From: Atherinomorus stipes
Lineage: Eukaryota > Chordata > Actinopteri > Atheriniformes > Atherinidae
DNA length: 64,000 nt
NCBI GenBank assembly: GCA_023101725.1
Contig: JALJCO010001398.1
Coordinates: 1-64,000 of the forward strand
Direction of reading: 5' to 3'
The notes under the pieces were generated by a model. The model was given only the letters and a program-made list of their open reading frames with translations, was not told where the DNA came from and did not search any database. Position numbers and translations under genes: made by a program. Positions 1 through 59,464 of this stretch are shown here, in pieces; within the stretch, counting starts at the first letter, position 1, and every line of letters starts with the position of its first letter.

Positions 1-3000
1 GGGTGTGCAACTCGGGAGATTTTTCCTCTCGTATATTGGCTTTTTCACTGCTGGTTATGATGTGTATCCACAGCAGCAGGAAAAATTGTTTAATACTGCA
101 GGATCAACTGTTAAAACTCTCCCAAATCCAAGATTTTCAGCGAAATAACACGTCAAATCCCAGTGGAGTTAAGGAGAAAGACAAGAGGATGCAGGGCAGG
201 GTAAGGCAGAGAAAACGGTGGAGATTGTGGCTCCGTTTCTTCCAACTGTTGTGATGGGTAACGTGAGATCGCTAGCTAACAAGATGGACGAGCTCGAAGT
301 GCTAACAAGGTCTCAGAAAGAGTACAGAGAATGCAGTATCATGTGTTTCACCGAGACATGGCTGCATGAACACATCCCGGACTGTAATGCGTCTGTACAC
401 GGCTTCAAGACGGTCCGTGCTGACCGAGAAATAAACAGCTCAGCGGGAAGCGGAAGGGAGGTGGAATTGCAGGTGCTGGTCAGTCAGCGCTGGTGCCATC
501 CAGGACACATCACTGTCAAGGAGAAGATCTGCACAAGAGACATTGAACTGTTAGCTGTGAGTTTCCGTCCATATTTTCCCCCCAGAGTTTGCCTGCGTTA
601 TTCTGGTAGCGGCTTATATAATACCAGGTACCGCACCAGAGACAACCTGTGATGTCATCAGCTCCGTCGTGGCTAAACTACAAACACAGCATCCAAACTC
701 ATTCATGGCGATCTCTGGAACTAACCAGCGTCTCCCCTCTCTGCTATGTTGCCAACTTTCCAGCAGTTTGTCAGCTGCTCCACCAGAGAAAATAAGATGT
801 TGGACTTATTTTATGCAAACACTATGAATGCATACAGCTCCTCCTGCCCTGCCTCCTCTAGGAAGATCTGATCATAATCTGGTTCTTCTCACCTCCACCT
901 ACAAGCCCATCGTTCAGCAGCAACCAGTCATTCAGTTACGTATTGTGCTGCTGAGGCTGAAGATGCTCTGAGAGGGTGCTTTGAGGCCACAGACTGGAAT
1001 GTCCTCTGTGAACCTCATGGAGATGACATCAACACCATGACTGAGTGTGTGACAGATTACATAAACTTCTGTGTGGACAACATTGCTTCCAACAAGAACA
1101 GTGAGGTGCTTCCCCAATAACAAACCCTGGATCACCGAAGTGACCTGAAAAAGCTGCTGAACATCAAAAGAAAGCTTTCAGGGATGGAGACAGGGAGTTA
1201 CTGAGACCACACAAGCTCAACTGAAAACACTGACTAAGAAGTGCAAGGAGGACTACAGGAAGAAGTTGGAGAGCCAGCTCCGGCAGGGCAACGTGAGGGA
1301 TGTGTGGTCGGGAATGAAGAAGATCATGGCTTCAAGTTAAAGGGGGACCAGACTGACGGAGGTCTGGACAGAGCTAACGAACTGAACGTGTTCTTCAATA
1401 GGTTCAGTTCCCCCTGCCGACAACCCAACACACCACAAACCCTCCATGAGCCCACAGCTTTCCTGTCCCACCTCCACTCTGTCACCTTTCCCCTAAGTCA
1501 TGGATCTGAACACAGCCTCCTCTCTCCCTCCACATCAGGACATCCTGAGACCTCTTTTGCCTCCACCTCCAGCCTGACTGTCTCCTGTGACCAGGTTAAG
1601 AAACAACTAGAGAAACTGAACCGGAACAAGGCTGCAGGTCCAGATGGTGTCAGTCCCAGAGTTCTCAAGACCTGCTCAGAACAACTATGTCCGGTTCTCC
1701 AGCACCTTTTTTTAACACCAGCCTGAGACAGAACAGAGTTCCTGTGCTGTGGAAAACATCCTGTCTTGTTCCAGTCCCTAAAAAACTACAACCAGCTGAA
1801 CCAAATGACTACAGACCAGTTGCTTTGACATCTCGCATCATGAAAGTCCTGGAGAGACTCTTACTGGCTCACCTCAACAAGCAAGTGAATACCTTTCAGG
1901 ATCCATTACAGTTAGCATGTCGTAATGGGCTTGGGGTTGAAGACGCCATCATCTTCTTGCTTCAGAGCCCACTCTCATCTGGACCAGGCAGGCAGCACTT
2001 TGAGGGTCATGTTCTTTGATTTTTCAAGTGCATTTAATCCTATTCAGCCTGCTTTGCTATGTAAGAAGCTCCATAACTTCCAGGTGGATCCCTCCACAAC
2101 CACCTGGATTTACTATTACCTCACAAACAGACCACAGTTTGTGAGACTGAAAGGTTGTGTGTCTGAGATGGTGGTCAGCAGCACTGGAGCACCACAAGGG
2201 ACTGTACTCTCACCATTCCTCTTTACACTGTACACCTCAGACTTCCAGTATAACTCTGAGTCCTGTCATCTGCAGAAATATTCTGATGACAGGACTCAGA
2301 GTTATAGGTGGAGGCAGTGTAAGAAGAGAATAGTGTTGGTCCACTAATGGTCTCCAGTGCTGCTGACCACCATCTCAACCTTTCAGTCTCACAAACTGTG
2401 GTCTGCTGTGAGGTAGTCGCTAAATCCAGGTGGTTGTGAAATCCACCTAGTTACGACTACCTCACAAACAGACCACAGTTTGTGAGACTGAAAGGTTGTG
2501 TGTGTCTGAGATGGTGGTCAGCAGCACTGGAGGGCACCCCGACAAGGGACTAGTACTCCCTTTCCACCAATTCCTCCTTTTACATGGGAAACTGTACACC
2601 CTCAGACTTCCACAGTATACACTCTGAGTCCTGTCATCTGCAGAAATATTCTGATGACTCTGCTGTTGTGGGGTGTATTAGTGATGGACTTGAAGCCGAG
2701 TAGGGGAACTTGTCAATCAGTTTGTGAAATGGTGCAGTAACAATCAACTCATCTTAAATACCAGCAAGACTAAAGAGATGATTGTTGACTTCAGGAGGAG
2801 CAAGAATAAGCAGCATAGTCCTGTCTACATCCTGGAAGAGGAGGTGGAGGTGGTAGAGAACTACAAATACCTTGGAGTTCAGCTGGACAACAGACTCGAT
2901 TGGAAATGCAACAGTGACTACATCTACAAGAAAGGTCTGAACGAACTCTACTTCTTAAGGAAGCTGAAATCATTTAACGTCTGCACCAAGATGTTGCAGA

Positions 3001-3450
3001 TCTTCTATAGAAGTCTGTTGTAGAAAGTGCAATTAGCTTTGCAGCCATCTGCTGGGGAAGCAGCATCAGAATCAGAGACTTGAAGAAACTAAACAAGCTG
3101 ATCAAGAAAGCTGGTTCTGTGCTGGGGATAACTCTGGAGCCGCTGGGGCTGATCGTTCAAAAAGAATGCTTCACAAGCTGATGAAGATGATGGAGGACAC
3201 TTCCCATCCTCTCCACAACACAGTGAAGAAGAATCAACAGTGTGTGTTCAGTGGGAGGCTGCGTCAAGTTCGCTGTGGGACGGAGAGATACAGGAATTCA
3301 TTCCTGCCAGCAACCATCACCCTAAAGAACAAGACTAACTGACTTTTTGTTTATTTAAAAAAAAAAAAAAAAAAAAAGTGAGCTTTTACAATACTGAATT
3401 TCCCTTCGGGGATGAATAAAGTATTTTTCATTTCATTCATTTCATTCATA
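1..3450 (+). mobile_element. L2/Maui-type LINE, damaged, with 3' tail
   Basis: This is a non-LTR retrotransposon. An endonuclease segment is read around 218-652 (NVRSLANKMDEL, then CFTETWL). Reverse transcriptase segments follow: NRNKAAGPDGVSP near 1620-1660, PNDYRPVALTS near 1801-1836, FFDFSSAFNPIQPALL near 2011-2060, GAPQGTVLSPFLFTLYTSDF near 2187-2247, YSDD near 2278-2290, and WCSNNQLILNTSKTKEMIVD near 2728-2790. The 3' end has an A-rich run (3354-3377), then the L2-like motif TTCCCTTCGGGGATGAATAA and a short ATTTC/ATTC repeat. At least four frame changes and stops interrupt the ORF, so no intact protein is made from this copy. The 5' end may lie outside the window. Clade assignment rests on remembered family motifs, not on a search. 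Confidence 0.88.
2085..2690. repeat. Fold-back triplication inside the L2 RT region
   Basis: The RT segment around 2095-2290 occurs three times. It appears first in forward orientation (2095-2290). It is then partly inverted (about 2290-2450): the 2349-2440 segment is the reverse complement of 2095-2190, and ATAACTCTGAGTCCT is followed closely by its own complement near 2288-2305. It then appears forward again (2455-2670). The second forward copy carries many small insertions relative to the first, for example between the GGAG and TGTACACC landmarks. Real rearrangement or an uncorrected long-read artefact are both possible. Confidence 0.8.
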
Positions 3451-6019
3451 ATATTTGCTTTTCTCAACCACCGGGATGTTTACAGTGTGTTTTTTAGCTG
3501 TAGTTTCTGCATCGGTAAGAGACTGCAACGTTCCAGCGACTTCCTGAGTTCATAAACCACATTCAGGACGACACTGATGACAGCAATGCTATTTTACAAT
3601 ACAGAAAATAAAAAGCTGACGTTCTGACACCATCTGTCCACACGGACAAAACCACCAGCAGCGATTTCCAGTCATCAGCCAGCATCTTCATAGACTTATA
3701 AATTTCTGTACAACTCAGACATAAAAGTAAAAAACAAAATGCCTACATTACCTGTTCAACTAAACGTCTGCTGTATCAGCATCAGTTTCACTCCCAAATT
3801 CTTCCGGAGCTTCCTCCAGCCGGTGACCCGGTGTTTATGCTCCACTTTCAGTCCGTCCTGGTCTCGGCTTCTTCAGATTTTCCCCTCCTGGAGCTTCCTC
3901 CGCATCACCCGATAATTGCCCAGTCTTGGTCACTGGTCACGTTGGTCACGTTTTCCTCTTCGTCTGCCTTTCTTTCACAGACTTTATCGACCTGCAGCTT
4001 CCTCCAGCGGTGAGCGTAACACCCACGGCCTTCTGTCCATCCTGTTGCTCACATTCCGTCTGTCTTTTTTTCTCTCCCGACTTCTGCCGGTGAGGTCTCA
4101 GGGGCCGCTTGCTGCTGCAGCTGCCTTTCTTTTCTATTCTCTTCTTGTTGTTAAGCTGCTACTCAGCTGCCTCCTTTGTGCAGAAAGATTTGAATGCAAA
4201 AGAAAAATAGATGAATATATGAAATGTTTAAACGTGGAAAAGGGTGGGGAATGAGGCGGAACATGGGACACGGGGAGTCAGCTGTCAAGGAAGTGCCAGC
4301 TTGAGCAGGGGATTGAATGAGCGTGGAGAGAAGCGAGACAAACGGCTACATTGACCAATGTAAGCCACGCGCAGATGGTTCGAAGTGGTTAACGTCTTTG
4401 CAGCCCAGCAGTCACTAGTGGATGGATTTTTTTGTTTGTTTTTTTGTGCTCTTTACATTGTGCAGATTGTACTATGGGACCATAACCACCATCTAAATGG
4501 GGTTATTGATAATGATCAAACTTGCAAATAGTAGACCATAGCTCTAAATACAATTGAATCAACACAGCAATATGTCCCAAACTGTCCAGGAGAGGAAGAG
4601 CAAGCTCTGAGTCAAACTGTAGCTTTTCCAGCTCTGCAGTGGTCTCCACCAAAGAAACACAAAATGCCAATGTTAATCTGAGTTTGGTCTTTTTCTTTAT
4701 CTGACAACTTGTTCACCAATAACCATTGTTTCTTTGCAGATAATAGCAGATCTCTGCCATTTTATATGTACTGTATAAACAGGGTTATTCAGTTAAATAT
4801 ACTGAACAGGCAAAATTTCAGATTGAACCATCAAAGACTTGTAAAGAACTTTGTTGCAATATTTGTTGTGCATCCTGATTTTCCCACATTGTACAGTACT
4901 CTGCAGAAAATGCTTTTGTATCTGCAGGACTAGACAGTGTTGTGCTGATCCGTCTTTGTGCATCTACTCTTAAAACACCGGCTCAAAGCTTTCCTCTCAT
5001 TTACTGAATTTAAATTCAATCATATGAAAACAGACAACAAGGCCACATGGATAGCTGACAGCCAAGAAGCCGAGAGCAGCCCTTGTTTCTTTCTTTTGCA
5101 CTTATTTTCCAGCAAGACTAAAGTGTCCAGAGCTGCTTCCCAGTCTGACAGTGAGGTATTCTCAGCCTTTTGTTTGAGCCGTCAAAACGGATGTATTTGA
5201 AAAGGGAGGAAACCTTGCAAATTCACAGGGTTTTGCCTATACCACACTTTGGTTTCCTTCCTCTCTTTTTTTATTTTATTTTTTTTTATCGAAAAACAAG
5301 CAAACAGCTTGGTTGGTGGGGTGCAAGTCCAACTAAAGGCACTGCAAATATTCCTTGAGCAGCTACTCATGTGGTTTTAAATAACATATGTTCTTATAAT
5401 TTAATTTAGCGCTATGCAAAATGCCAGGGATCTTTTTTTCTGTTCGACCTCTACTAAAATACAAACTGATCAGTTGTACACATGCAAGCACACCCCTAAC
5501 TTAAAATACTTTATGGGGTGGCGTATTATAAATGATCAACATATAAGGGATATTGTGGGATGCTGTGTTCAGTAATTTACAAATTTCATAAAATATGATG
5601 TCATATAACACACAAAGCCATGAAACATGTTGAAATTGAGACATTTTAACATTTCATTAAAAATATTTGCAGTTTCCTTCATATGATTCACTGTTGGCTG
5701 AAGCTGTAATTAGCCTAACAGAATAGTTGAAAGCCCATAATAAACATGACAGTTAGTTCTCTCTCACAAACTTGGAGCATAATTACGGTTAAAATCTGTC
5801 TGGCTTATTGCCCATGATGTCACTATGCTTTTATGGTTCATATTTACTTGTGAAGTTATTCAGGAGGATGCTGGACTTTTTTTTCTGATTCTTGAAGATT
5901 TATCTGTTTATTTTTACTAAAAACCTCATGATGAGATTTTCCAGATTTTTAAACTCTTGCATGGGGTCATACAGGTCTTTCAAAGTTACTGAGATCATTT
6001 CTTGGTTGATTTGATACTT
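3451..6019. other. Non-coding, no recognised gene
   Basis: No conserved exon, RNA gene or intact transposon was recognised. The first part (about 3760-4180) is pyrimidine-rich with several copies of an AGCTTCCTCC-like word and could belong to an unnamed repeat. Open frames here are short and lack family motifs. I looked for the next upstream syntrophin exon, which should end so that two bases complete a codon with the first base of the exon at 11250, and did not find a convincing one. Confidence 0.6.
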
Positions 6020-6518
6020 TTTACTTGATTAAATGGTACTCGGGGGTCCAAAGTGTCCAAAGAAAATAGCCTCCACACTAATACACCACCAGTAGCCTGA
6101 ACTGTTGATACAAGGCAGGATGGATCCATGCTTTCATGAGGTTTCCACCAAATTCTGACCCTACGATATGAATGTGGTGCTGAAACTTCCTCAGAGCAGG
6201 CAGCATTTTTCCTTCTTCTGTTGTCCAATATTGGTATTTTTTTGTGAATTGTAGCCTCTGTTTCCTGTTCTTACCTGACAGGAGTGATGCTGGTGTGGTC
6301 TTCTGCTGCTGGAGCCCATCTACTTCAATGTTTGAATGTGATTTGTGTTCAGAGATGCCATTCTGTATACCTTGGCTATAATTTTAGGATGGAAACAATA
6401 AAAAAGGGCAACATTAACTCAAGTAGCCCACTTGCCATTTCTGCTCAGACATCAACACAGCAGTCTAGTCCAGACTATTTCTGTTTTTAGACCATTCTCT
6501 ATAAAACCTAGAGATGTT

Positions 6519-6574
<56 letters not shown>

Positions 6575-6826
6575 AAAAGATCCCAGAAGATCAGCAGTTT
6601 CTGAAATATTCAAATCAGCCTGTCTGGCACCAAATACCATCCCACTTTCAAAGTAGCTTAAATCTCCCTTTCTTACCCATTCTGAAGCTCAGTTTGAACT
6701 TTAACAAGTTGCTTTAACCTTTAGTCCACCCTAAATGCATTGAGTTGCAACTGTTTGACAGGCTGATCAGCTATTTGTTTTAAAAAACAATGAACAGATA
6801 GACCTGATAATGGTGGGTAAGTGTAT
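6020..6826 (-). mobile_element. Tc1-like transposon remnant
   Basis: The minus strand around 6045-6200 reads KPHESMDPSCLVSTVQATGG followed by VWRLFSLDTLDPRVP, close to the DDE part of a common fish Tc1-like transposase. The + strand sequence that follows matches, in order, the antisense of the rest of that element as I remember it: TTTCCTGTTCTTACCTGACA near 6260, TCTTCTGCTGCTGGAGCCCA near 6299, GATCAGCAGTTTCTGAAAT near 6588, and the terminal part around 6760-6826. It is internally deleted and frame-broken. A TA microsatellite (6522-6569) has expanded inside it. No functional transposase remains. Confidence 0.8.
6522..6569. repeat. (TA)n microsatellite
   Basis: Uninterrupted alternating TA run of about 48 bases within the Tc1-like remnant, followed by a short A run. 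Confidence 0.97.
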
Positions 6827-9430
6827 ATACCCAAGTATGCAGGTCTGAAATGAGCTGTGTTGTCCAAATTACAGTTCTGTAATGGCACTAATTCAGCCTA
6901 ATGTGACCAAAGAGTGAGGATTCTATTCAGAACAGCTGCTGTGGGCTGGATGCGTGCACAGTTTTCCTGCAGATAACTTTTGCCCATGTGGGCAGCAGAG
7001 CAATGATTAACTCATAACCATAAAACATGACAAAACAAAAACACATTGAACGGCCATGATAGAAAATTGCAGAAGATGAGCAGAATCAAAAAATAGGACT
7101 AAATTTTATGAAAATCACAATGACTGGCTTTGAAAAATATAATAGACTTTAATAAGCCATTCCACAACTCATATTTAAGCCTTCTCTTTGATCAGTGCTG
7201 TAGACTCTTAAGTTGAACTTGCACACATGCATTTCTCGGTTAAAAATCAGAAGCAAACACGTTTCTCTCATTCATTATGCTGAGATGAAAATGGCCCAGA
7301 GCCTGCCCATATCTGCGCTTCACTAATCAGCAGCCCTGGCACATTTTCCTTCTCATTGCCAGTCACAGTACAGTAAAACTAATAGTTAGATTCCTCCCAG
7401 AAACATTTTCTGTCCTTCCATTCTTAATGTTTTATCCTGCATGTTGACTGGGTTGATTTGTCCATGCTCCGTCTCTGTGGATTTCTTACTGGCTAGTCAG
7501 CAGGCAAGGCAACAATAATTTGTGCCTTTGGGAACTGCACCGACGTATGAAAGACTTGCAAACTCCCTCGATTTTGTATCTCAGTAAGGAATTTTTTCTT
7601 GCCCTGCTCACTGAAGGTGGAAGGGCTTTAGCGGTTCCTCCCGACAAGGCGGTGTCCTTCAGACATTGATCTGCCAGCTGTCCATTCCTTTGCTTAATCT
7701 CCATGTTTGGAGCTCTTCATTCACTGCACTTTGATCCTTGTTCTGTCTTTCTACTTTACTGCATGGTCACAGAGGGATTTGCATGAACAAAAAATGAATC
7801 TGATACATTGTAGATTCCTTTTTATGTCTTTTTTTTATCAGTCAGAGTCTGATGAGACGTTGGTGATCATTTATAATTCTAACACATATCAAAGTCAAGA
7901 CAGGCTTTCTGACAGAGAATTTTCCACCCTTCTTACATAAAAAAACGACATTTAAGCTCAGTCAAAATCACCCCTGGAGAGTCACCGGGTCAGTACACAG
8001 GCAGCGGAACATAAGATTTTAACAAGCCTATTGCAGATATAGTGTGGAAGTCATGGCCACCCGAGGATTTGTTAAGAATGCTGACTTTTTAACATCTAAC
8101 CTCAGGAGCTGCTGTGTCTGCTAGTGAGGAAGAACTGTTGGCTTTAGGTGGTCTCTTGAAAGGTTTCCTGCTTCATATTGAGCTTCGCAAGCCTTGTGTT
8201 GCTTTTGTTTATTCCCCTTCACCCCACGTACCTTAAAAACCTTGCTGCAGCTCTGTTTCCATTTTGTTCCTACACGTTTCTATCCCTCAGATTTGTTGCA
8301 AATGCTCCACTTTGATCACGCACAACTGCTTCCATGTTTAGCAGGCTTTTTTTTTTTTTTTTTTTTTTTTTTACAACTATCTCCAAGGGGCAAAAATGTC
8401 AGCAGTGTGAAAATGCACTGAAATTAAATGTCAGAGTATTGCATTTTGCAGATGAGTGTGATCCCTCTAAGATGACCTCAACACTCTATCAGAGAAATTT
8501 AATTTTGTTTTCAAAGCAGTATAGTTAACCTTTTGGCACCACAGAGATGAATTTCAAAAGATATATATTGATATGCTCATTAAAGCAAATATGCAACAAC
8601 TTTGTGTTAATGATGTAATTTCTTGTTGAATGGTTTAACTTGTCTGAGCCTAGTGACTGCATCGTGCAGAGTTCTCCCTTTTTGCTTTTTACTCCAGCTA
8701 TGTTTTTGCTATTGGAAAAAAACAAAAAAATAACACTCTAATTTAATTCACACCAGGACAGTACGGGCAGGGCAGGGATTTCTGATGAATTTAACACCTT
8801 CCTTAAGTTTAGTTTGAATATAAACTTCTAATAACTGAAGCAGACCAAAGTGCCCAGACGTCGTGTAGTTAAAACAACTGCGCGCTTGGAGATGATGCTC
8901 CCCAAAACAACTGCAGATCAATGTTAAAGAAGCAGAAAGAAGAAGAAGAAAACTGGGCTCGTTGAATGACCAAAAGAGAGGGTGGAAATTTTTCAGCTTC
9001 CCATCGTGATTCAGTGTCTGTCCGCAACACAATTTCCAATTGTTTTTATCGGTGTTTTGACCTTCTTCAAACATGTTGTTGGCTTTGTTTTTCCTCCTCC
9101 TACTTTTCTAGCCTACTTTACTTCACTTCCTTCTTCTTGCTGCTTTATCACAGCTTGCAAACTGTACGTCACTCCTTTCTAGTCTACTGGATAGTCTGTT
9201 TGCAAGTGAAACGAGACCTCTGGCTTTCAAGTGGACTGGAATCCAATTCTTTCGTCCACATCAGAATGCGGTTGGCGTTCACACTGTGCCAAATGAATCC
9301 CACCATCTGTGGAGGCTGACAATGGTTTGTTTGAATTGTACCTAACAGCCAGTTTGTGAACGCATCCAAATGTTTTCCATATCAAAACATAATGAAAAAC
9401 ATAGAAAAAAAACTCCTAAGGTCCTTACCT
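6827..9430. other. Non-coding, no recognised gene
   Basis: Only short open frames without family motifs are present. A T run of 25 bases lies near 8347-8371. No repeat family was named with confidence. Confidence 0.6.
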
Positions 9431-9519
9431 GGTTCTAAAATTTGGCTAACAGTGCCTCACATGGAAAACACCCCATGACACGTTTGACTGTAACTAATCA
9501 GAAAGGTAGGGTTTGTTCA

Positions 9520-10590
9520 TTTTATTTTTTAAACAAACGAGTCCATCCTTTTATTCAACAGCTTGTCTGTGATATCATCATGGAGGAATTTCGGCCACTC
9601 TTCAGTTCTTTGAAACTTGCAGCTAGGGCTGGACGATATAGAAAAAAAGCTCATCGATAAAAAAAAATCTGTATCGATCGATGGCGATATTTATCAAAAA
9701 AACAAAACAAAGCCATTACCAAATTAAAAGCTATTTTAGGTGCAGCTCCGGCCATTTAAGCTTTTGCTGAACGACCTACCCATTATAAAGATCACAGTAA
9801 AGCCGTTTTCAGATTTGCATTGTGGAACATGAGCGGTAAAGTCCGTCCGCTCTTTAAACAGACTCGTCTTTTCAAACATACCGCTTCCTTGTGGACTTAT
9901 CGTGTCCTGGTGCTCTATACATCAGGAAATGTTGCAGAAAAGTCAGCACAGCCCCGCTCTACCTTCAACTCTGTCCAGAACATTTTTTTGTGCTGTCAGC
10001 CAAAACGACGTGCCGCAACATTTCCACTCTTGTGACATGTAGACCAGCCGGTCCGCTACATCTCCGAGGTAAAAGAGCGATATGCATGTCTGAATGCAGT
10101 GTTATAAAGGACAGAGTTCGCAATATTACCACTTTCCAGTGGAAGTCTGAAAGCAGCATAACACTGAATTCCAATTCAGCGTTTGTGATTTGGTTTGGAT
10201 GAAGGAGTGACTGTAGTATCATGCTACTCGATAGGCTAAAGCAGAAAACTGTGCTTCTATATTGAACTTTTATTGACCCTCTTTTTTTTTTATATTGAAA
10301 AAACCTCTATCAATCGATAAATATTGATATTGTATTATTGTCCAGCCCTACTTGCAGCCATTTGCCCCTGCATGGCTCTCCAATGATCCCACCAAGGCAT
10401 TTCGGCCAGACTGAGCTCTGAACTTTGGACCATCGTCCTGTTACAGGACCTAATTTTAGCTGTCAAACAGATGGCTTCAGATTTCATTCTTTGGCATACT
10501 TGACTGATCTGGTATTCTTGGGTCATTTTCAAACCTAATAGTCCAGTAGAAATCGTATGATTGGGGACTCTGTTCACTTGGGGGTTTCAA
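9520..10590 (-). mobile_element. Tc1/mariner-like remnant, split by a hAT-type MITE
   Basis: The left part (about 9540-9615) contains AGGAATTTCGGCCACTCTTC. The right part (from 10359) contains ATTTCGGCCAGACTGAGCTC, TTTGGACCATCGTCCTGTTA and GCTGTCAAACAGATGGCTTC. These are antisense landmarks of fish Tc1/mariner transposase genes. Both parts are degenerate with stops, so this is an old inactive copy. The 727-base element at 9624-10350 lies between them with an exact target duplication. The outer limits of the remnant are approximate because its own terminal repeats were not found. Confidence 0.6.
9624..10350. mobile_element. hAT-type non-autonomous element with 8-bp TSD
   Basis: A 727-base element starts TAGGGCTGGACGATAT and ends with ATATTGTATTATTGTCCAGCCCTA-type sequence, so the outer bases TAGGGCTGGAC and GTCCAGCCCTA are inverted repeats. 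It is flanked on both sides by the exact 8-base duplication CTTGCAGC (9616-9623 and 10351-10358). An 8-bp duplication with this type of terminus is characteristic of hAT transposition. There is no transposase ORF inside, only short frames, so it must have been moved in trans. The clean flanks indicate a fairly recent insertion compared with the degraded Tc1 host. Confidence 0.9.
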
Positions 10591-10657
10591 AATTCAACCA
10601 GTACAAGTTTTTTCTCTCACTGCACTTTGCCAAATGAACAGAATCTGTTGAATGATA

Positions 10658-10919
10658 CAGACGTGGACAGAATTGTTGGTACCCCTCGGTTAATGAAAGA
10701 AACGCTCACAATGGTCATAGAAATAACTTGAATTTGACTAAATTAATAATGGATAAAAATTCTGTTGAAGCATTGTTGAAAAGCAATGTCCGACTCTGAT
10801 TTGTCATTTTTTGAATAGAATTTTTATTCATTACTACTTTTGTCAGATTCATGTAATTTCTGTGTCCACTGTGGGTTTTTCTTTCATTAACCACGAGTAA
10901 CAATTTTTTGCACATCAGT
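10658..10919. mobile_element. Mariner-type palindromic MITE, TA flanks
   Basis: A 262-base element with long imperfect inverted arms. The left arm contains GGTTAATGAAAGAAA and the right arm TTTCTTTCATTAACC, with AATTGTTGGTACCCCT against ACGAGTAACAATT further out. TA dinucleotides flank it at 10656-10657 and 10920-10921. It has no coding capacity and is typical of Tc1/mariner MITEs. The inner arm continues with CAATGGTCATAGAAATAACTT and its partner near 10850-10880. Confidence 0.8.
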
Positions 10920-11249
10920 TACCTTGAGCATTCACATCTTCCAAAATGAACCAGCCTTTCAAAGCAAATGAACAAGTGCATCTAAGAAGGGCTGGTGTAA
11001 ATGCACTCTTCGGACTGATTTAAGCTCTTTAAATGTATGTAAACAGGTGTCTGTTTCAATTGTCATACTTCTATATGTCCTTTATGTGGGCCAGTAGTAC
11101 AGTTAGGTTATGGAATCACCTCTTTAGTTGGCTGTTACAGCAGAGCTTTACTAAAGCCTGTAACTGGTAAGAAGTAACACAGCTCCATCTTTAATTCTGC
11201 TCACTTATTCTTCTGTTTCTGTCTCATTCTGACCCCTACGCTTCTCCAG

Positions 11250-57886
<46,637 letters not shown>

Positions 57887-58590
57887 GACGACGTGATCTC
57901 GCCATGAGGTGAACTGGAAGAAAAATCTGCTGTATTTTATGCACAGATCCAATTCATACGTATATCTTGTCCTTGCTATTTTTGTATGAACTGAAAAAGA
58001 GATATTTGTAACAGTAGAGATACAGTAGACAATGTACTGTAGGAATCAGTAATGGAATGACGGCATTATTTATTTAGGACATGGAGACGGTTGGAAAAGA
58101 TTCAGTTTCATTTCTTTCATTGACTGTGATTCTGTGTTTCCATACTGACACCAAATTCAACAACTGCCAGTGTTTTAATTAGTTTAGATTCTGTCAGTTT
58201 ACATCTAATGAATAGATTAAATTCACAGTTGATCTTTAAAAAGAAGCTTTCTCTTCCTGTGGTTTACTGATTTTTTTTCTCTTATAAAAAAAATTCAAGT
58301 CTAAAAAGCCATAAACTCTCCACTGTATTGAGTCTCGTTTGGACCCAACAATAAAATTTAAAACAAGGTTTCTCTCTAAGGGCGGCTTTTATGCCTTGTC
58401 AACTTCACCAGTTTGGATTAAATCAATGTTTATGCTGGGTTTCAAAATAAAGAAGAAAGATAGTTCTGTGAGCTAAAAGGACATTTCAGCCCCACATAAT
58501 TTTTAAACCTAAATCCAGCGGTTGTTTTATGTAATGGCTTTTGAGTTACATTCCAAGTCTGCTGTGTTTTGAATAAACTACTTTAGCAAT
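57887..58590 (+). other. Probable 3' UTR with polyadenylation signals
   Basis: AT-rich sequence after the syntrophin stop codon. AATAAA hexamers occur at 58350-58355, 58446-58451 and 58572-58577. Any of them could end the transcript. The UTR limit is an inference from these signals and the absence of any further coding sequence. Confidence 0.6.
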
Positions 58591-58701
58591 GCAGCTTTTT
58601 CACACGTTACAGCTCGCTGTACTTCACCAACTTCATCACTGTCTGAGTCACGTGGCTGCTGCTTGACATAAAACCCATCCCGCTTTCCAAACATGAACTT
58701 T

Positions 58702-59464
58702 GGCCGTTTCTCAATCTGCGTACGTGTATGCTTTCCTCGCAGCTGTTTTTGATCGTGGACTCGTGACAAGTCATCATCCGGGGTCCAAGTCATTTTCCAT
58801 TTCAAAGTTTGCTTCCCGGCAAGTACGCTGAAAATCCCCGGATGAGAACTTCCTCCGCCCATTTCACCGAGCATGCATCAGAGGCGACTTGTACTTGGCC
58901 AGATGTAAATCCCAGCATGCACCTCGCACACGCGCCACATTTGGGAGCAGCCTCCTCCCTCCTCTGCCTCCAACAGCCAAACCTGAGCGATCATTTCTCT
59001 TCTTTGTTTTTGGCCTTTCATCTGCAGCTCTTCTTCCCACTTTCCTCACAGCTGTTTTTCATCACATAATTATGGCCTGATTGCCCGTTTGGATTAATAT
59101 GCTTATGTACTGGAAATGAATATAATTTACATGTTGGAAACAAAAACATGGAATTACTCAGTATAATTGTTCTGCAGCAGTTATTTTGATGGTTTTTATT
59201 TGTTCCGGTAAAATTACTTCGTCTCCACAACAATAAATGGCCAACAGCTGTAGAATAATCCAATATCAGTTTCATGTTCAAGCTCTTGCTCTGCACTGCT
59301 GCGCACCACGGCTGGTGATGTCCCAAGTTTGTGTCCCAATCCATCAAGTAGGCGGAGTCTGTACTTGTAAACTCTGCAAGTGTGGACTTCCAGTACGTAC
59401 CCACAAGTCTGTACTCACAAGTACACCAGTGAACAGTATGCAAGCTAGGAATTGAGAAACTGCC
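58702..59464. mobile_element. Inverted-repeat element, GGCCGTTTCTCAAT termini
   Basis: The left end GGCCGTTTCTCAATCTGCG and the complement of the right end GGCAGTTTCTCAATTCCTAG match over the first 14 bases with one difference. Repeated words such as GTACTTG and CACAAGT pair further in. TTT occurs on both sides. The 763-base interior has no transposase domain. Harbinger- or hAT-like fish MITE is likely, superfamily unresolved. Confidence 0.65.
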
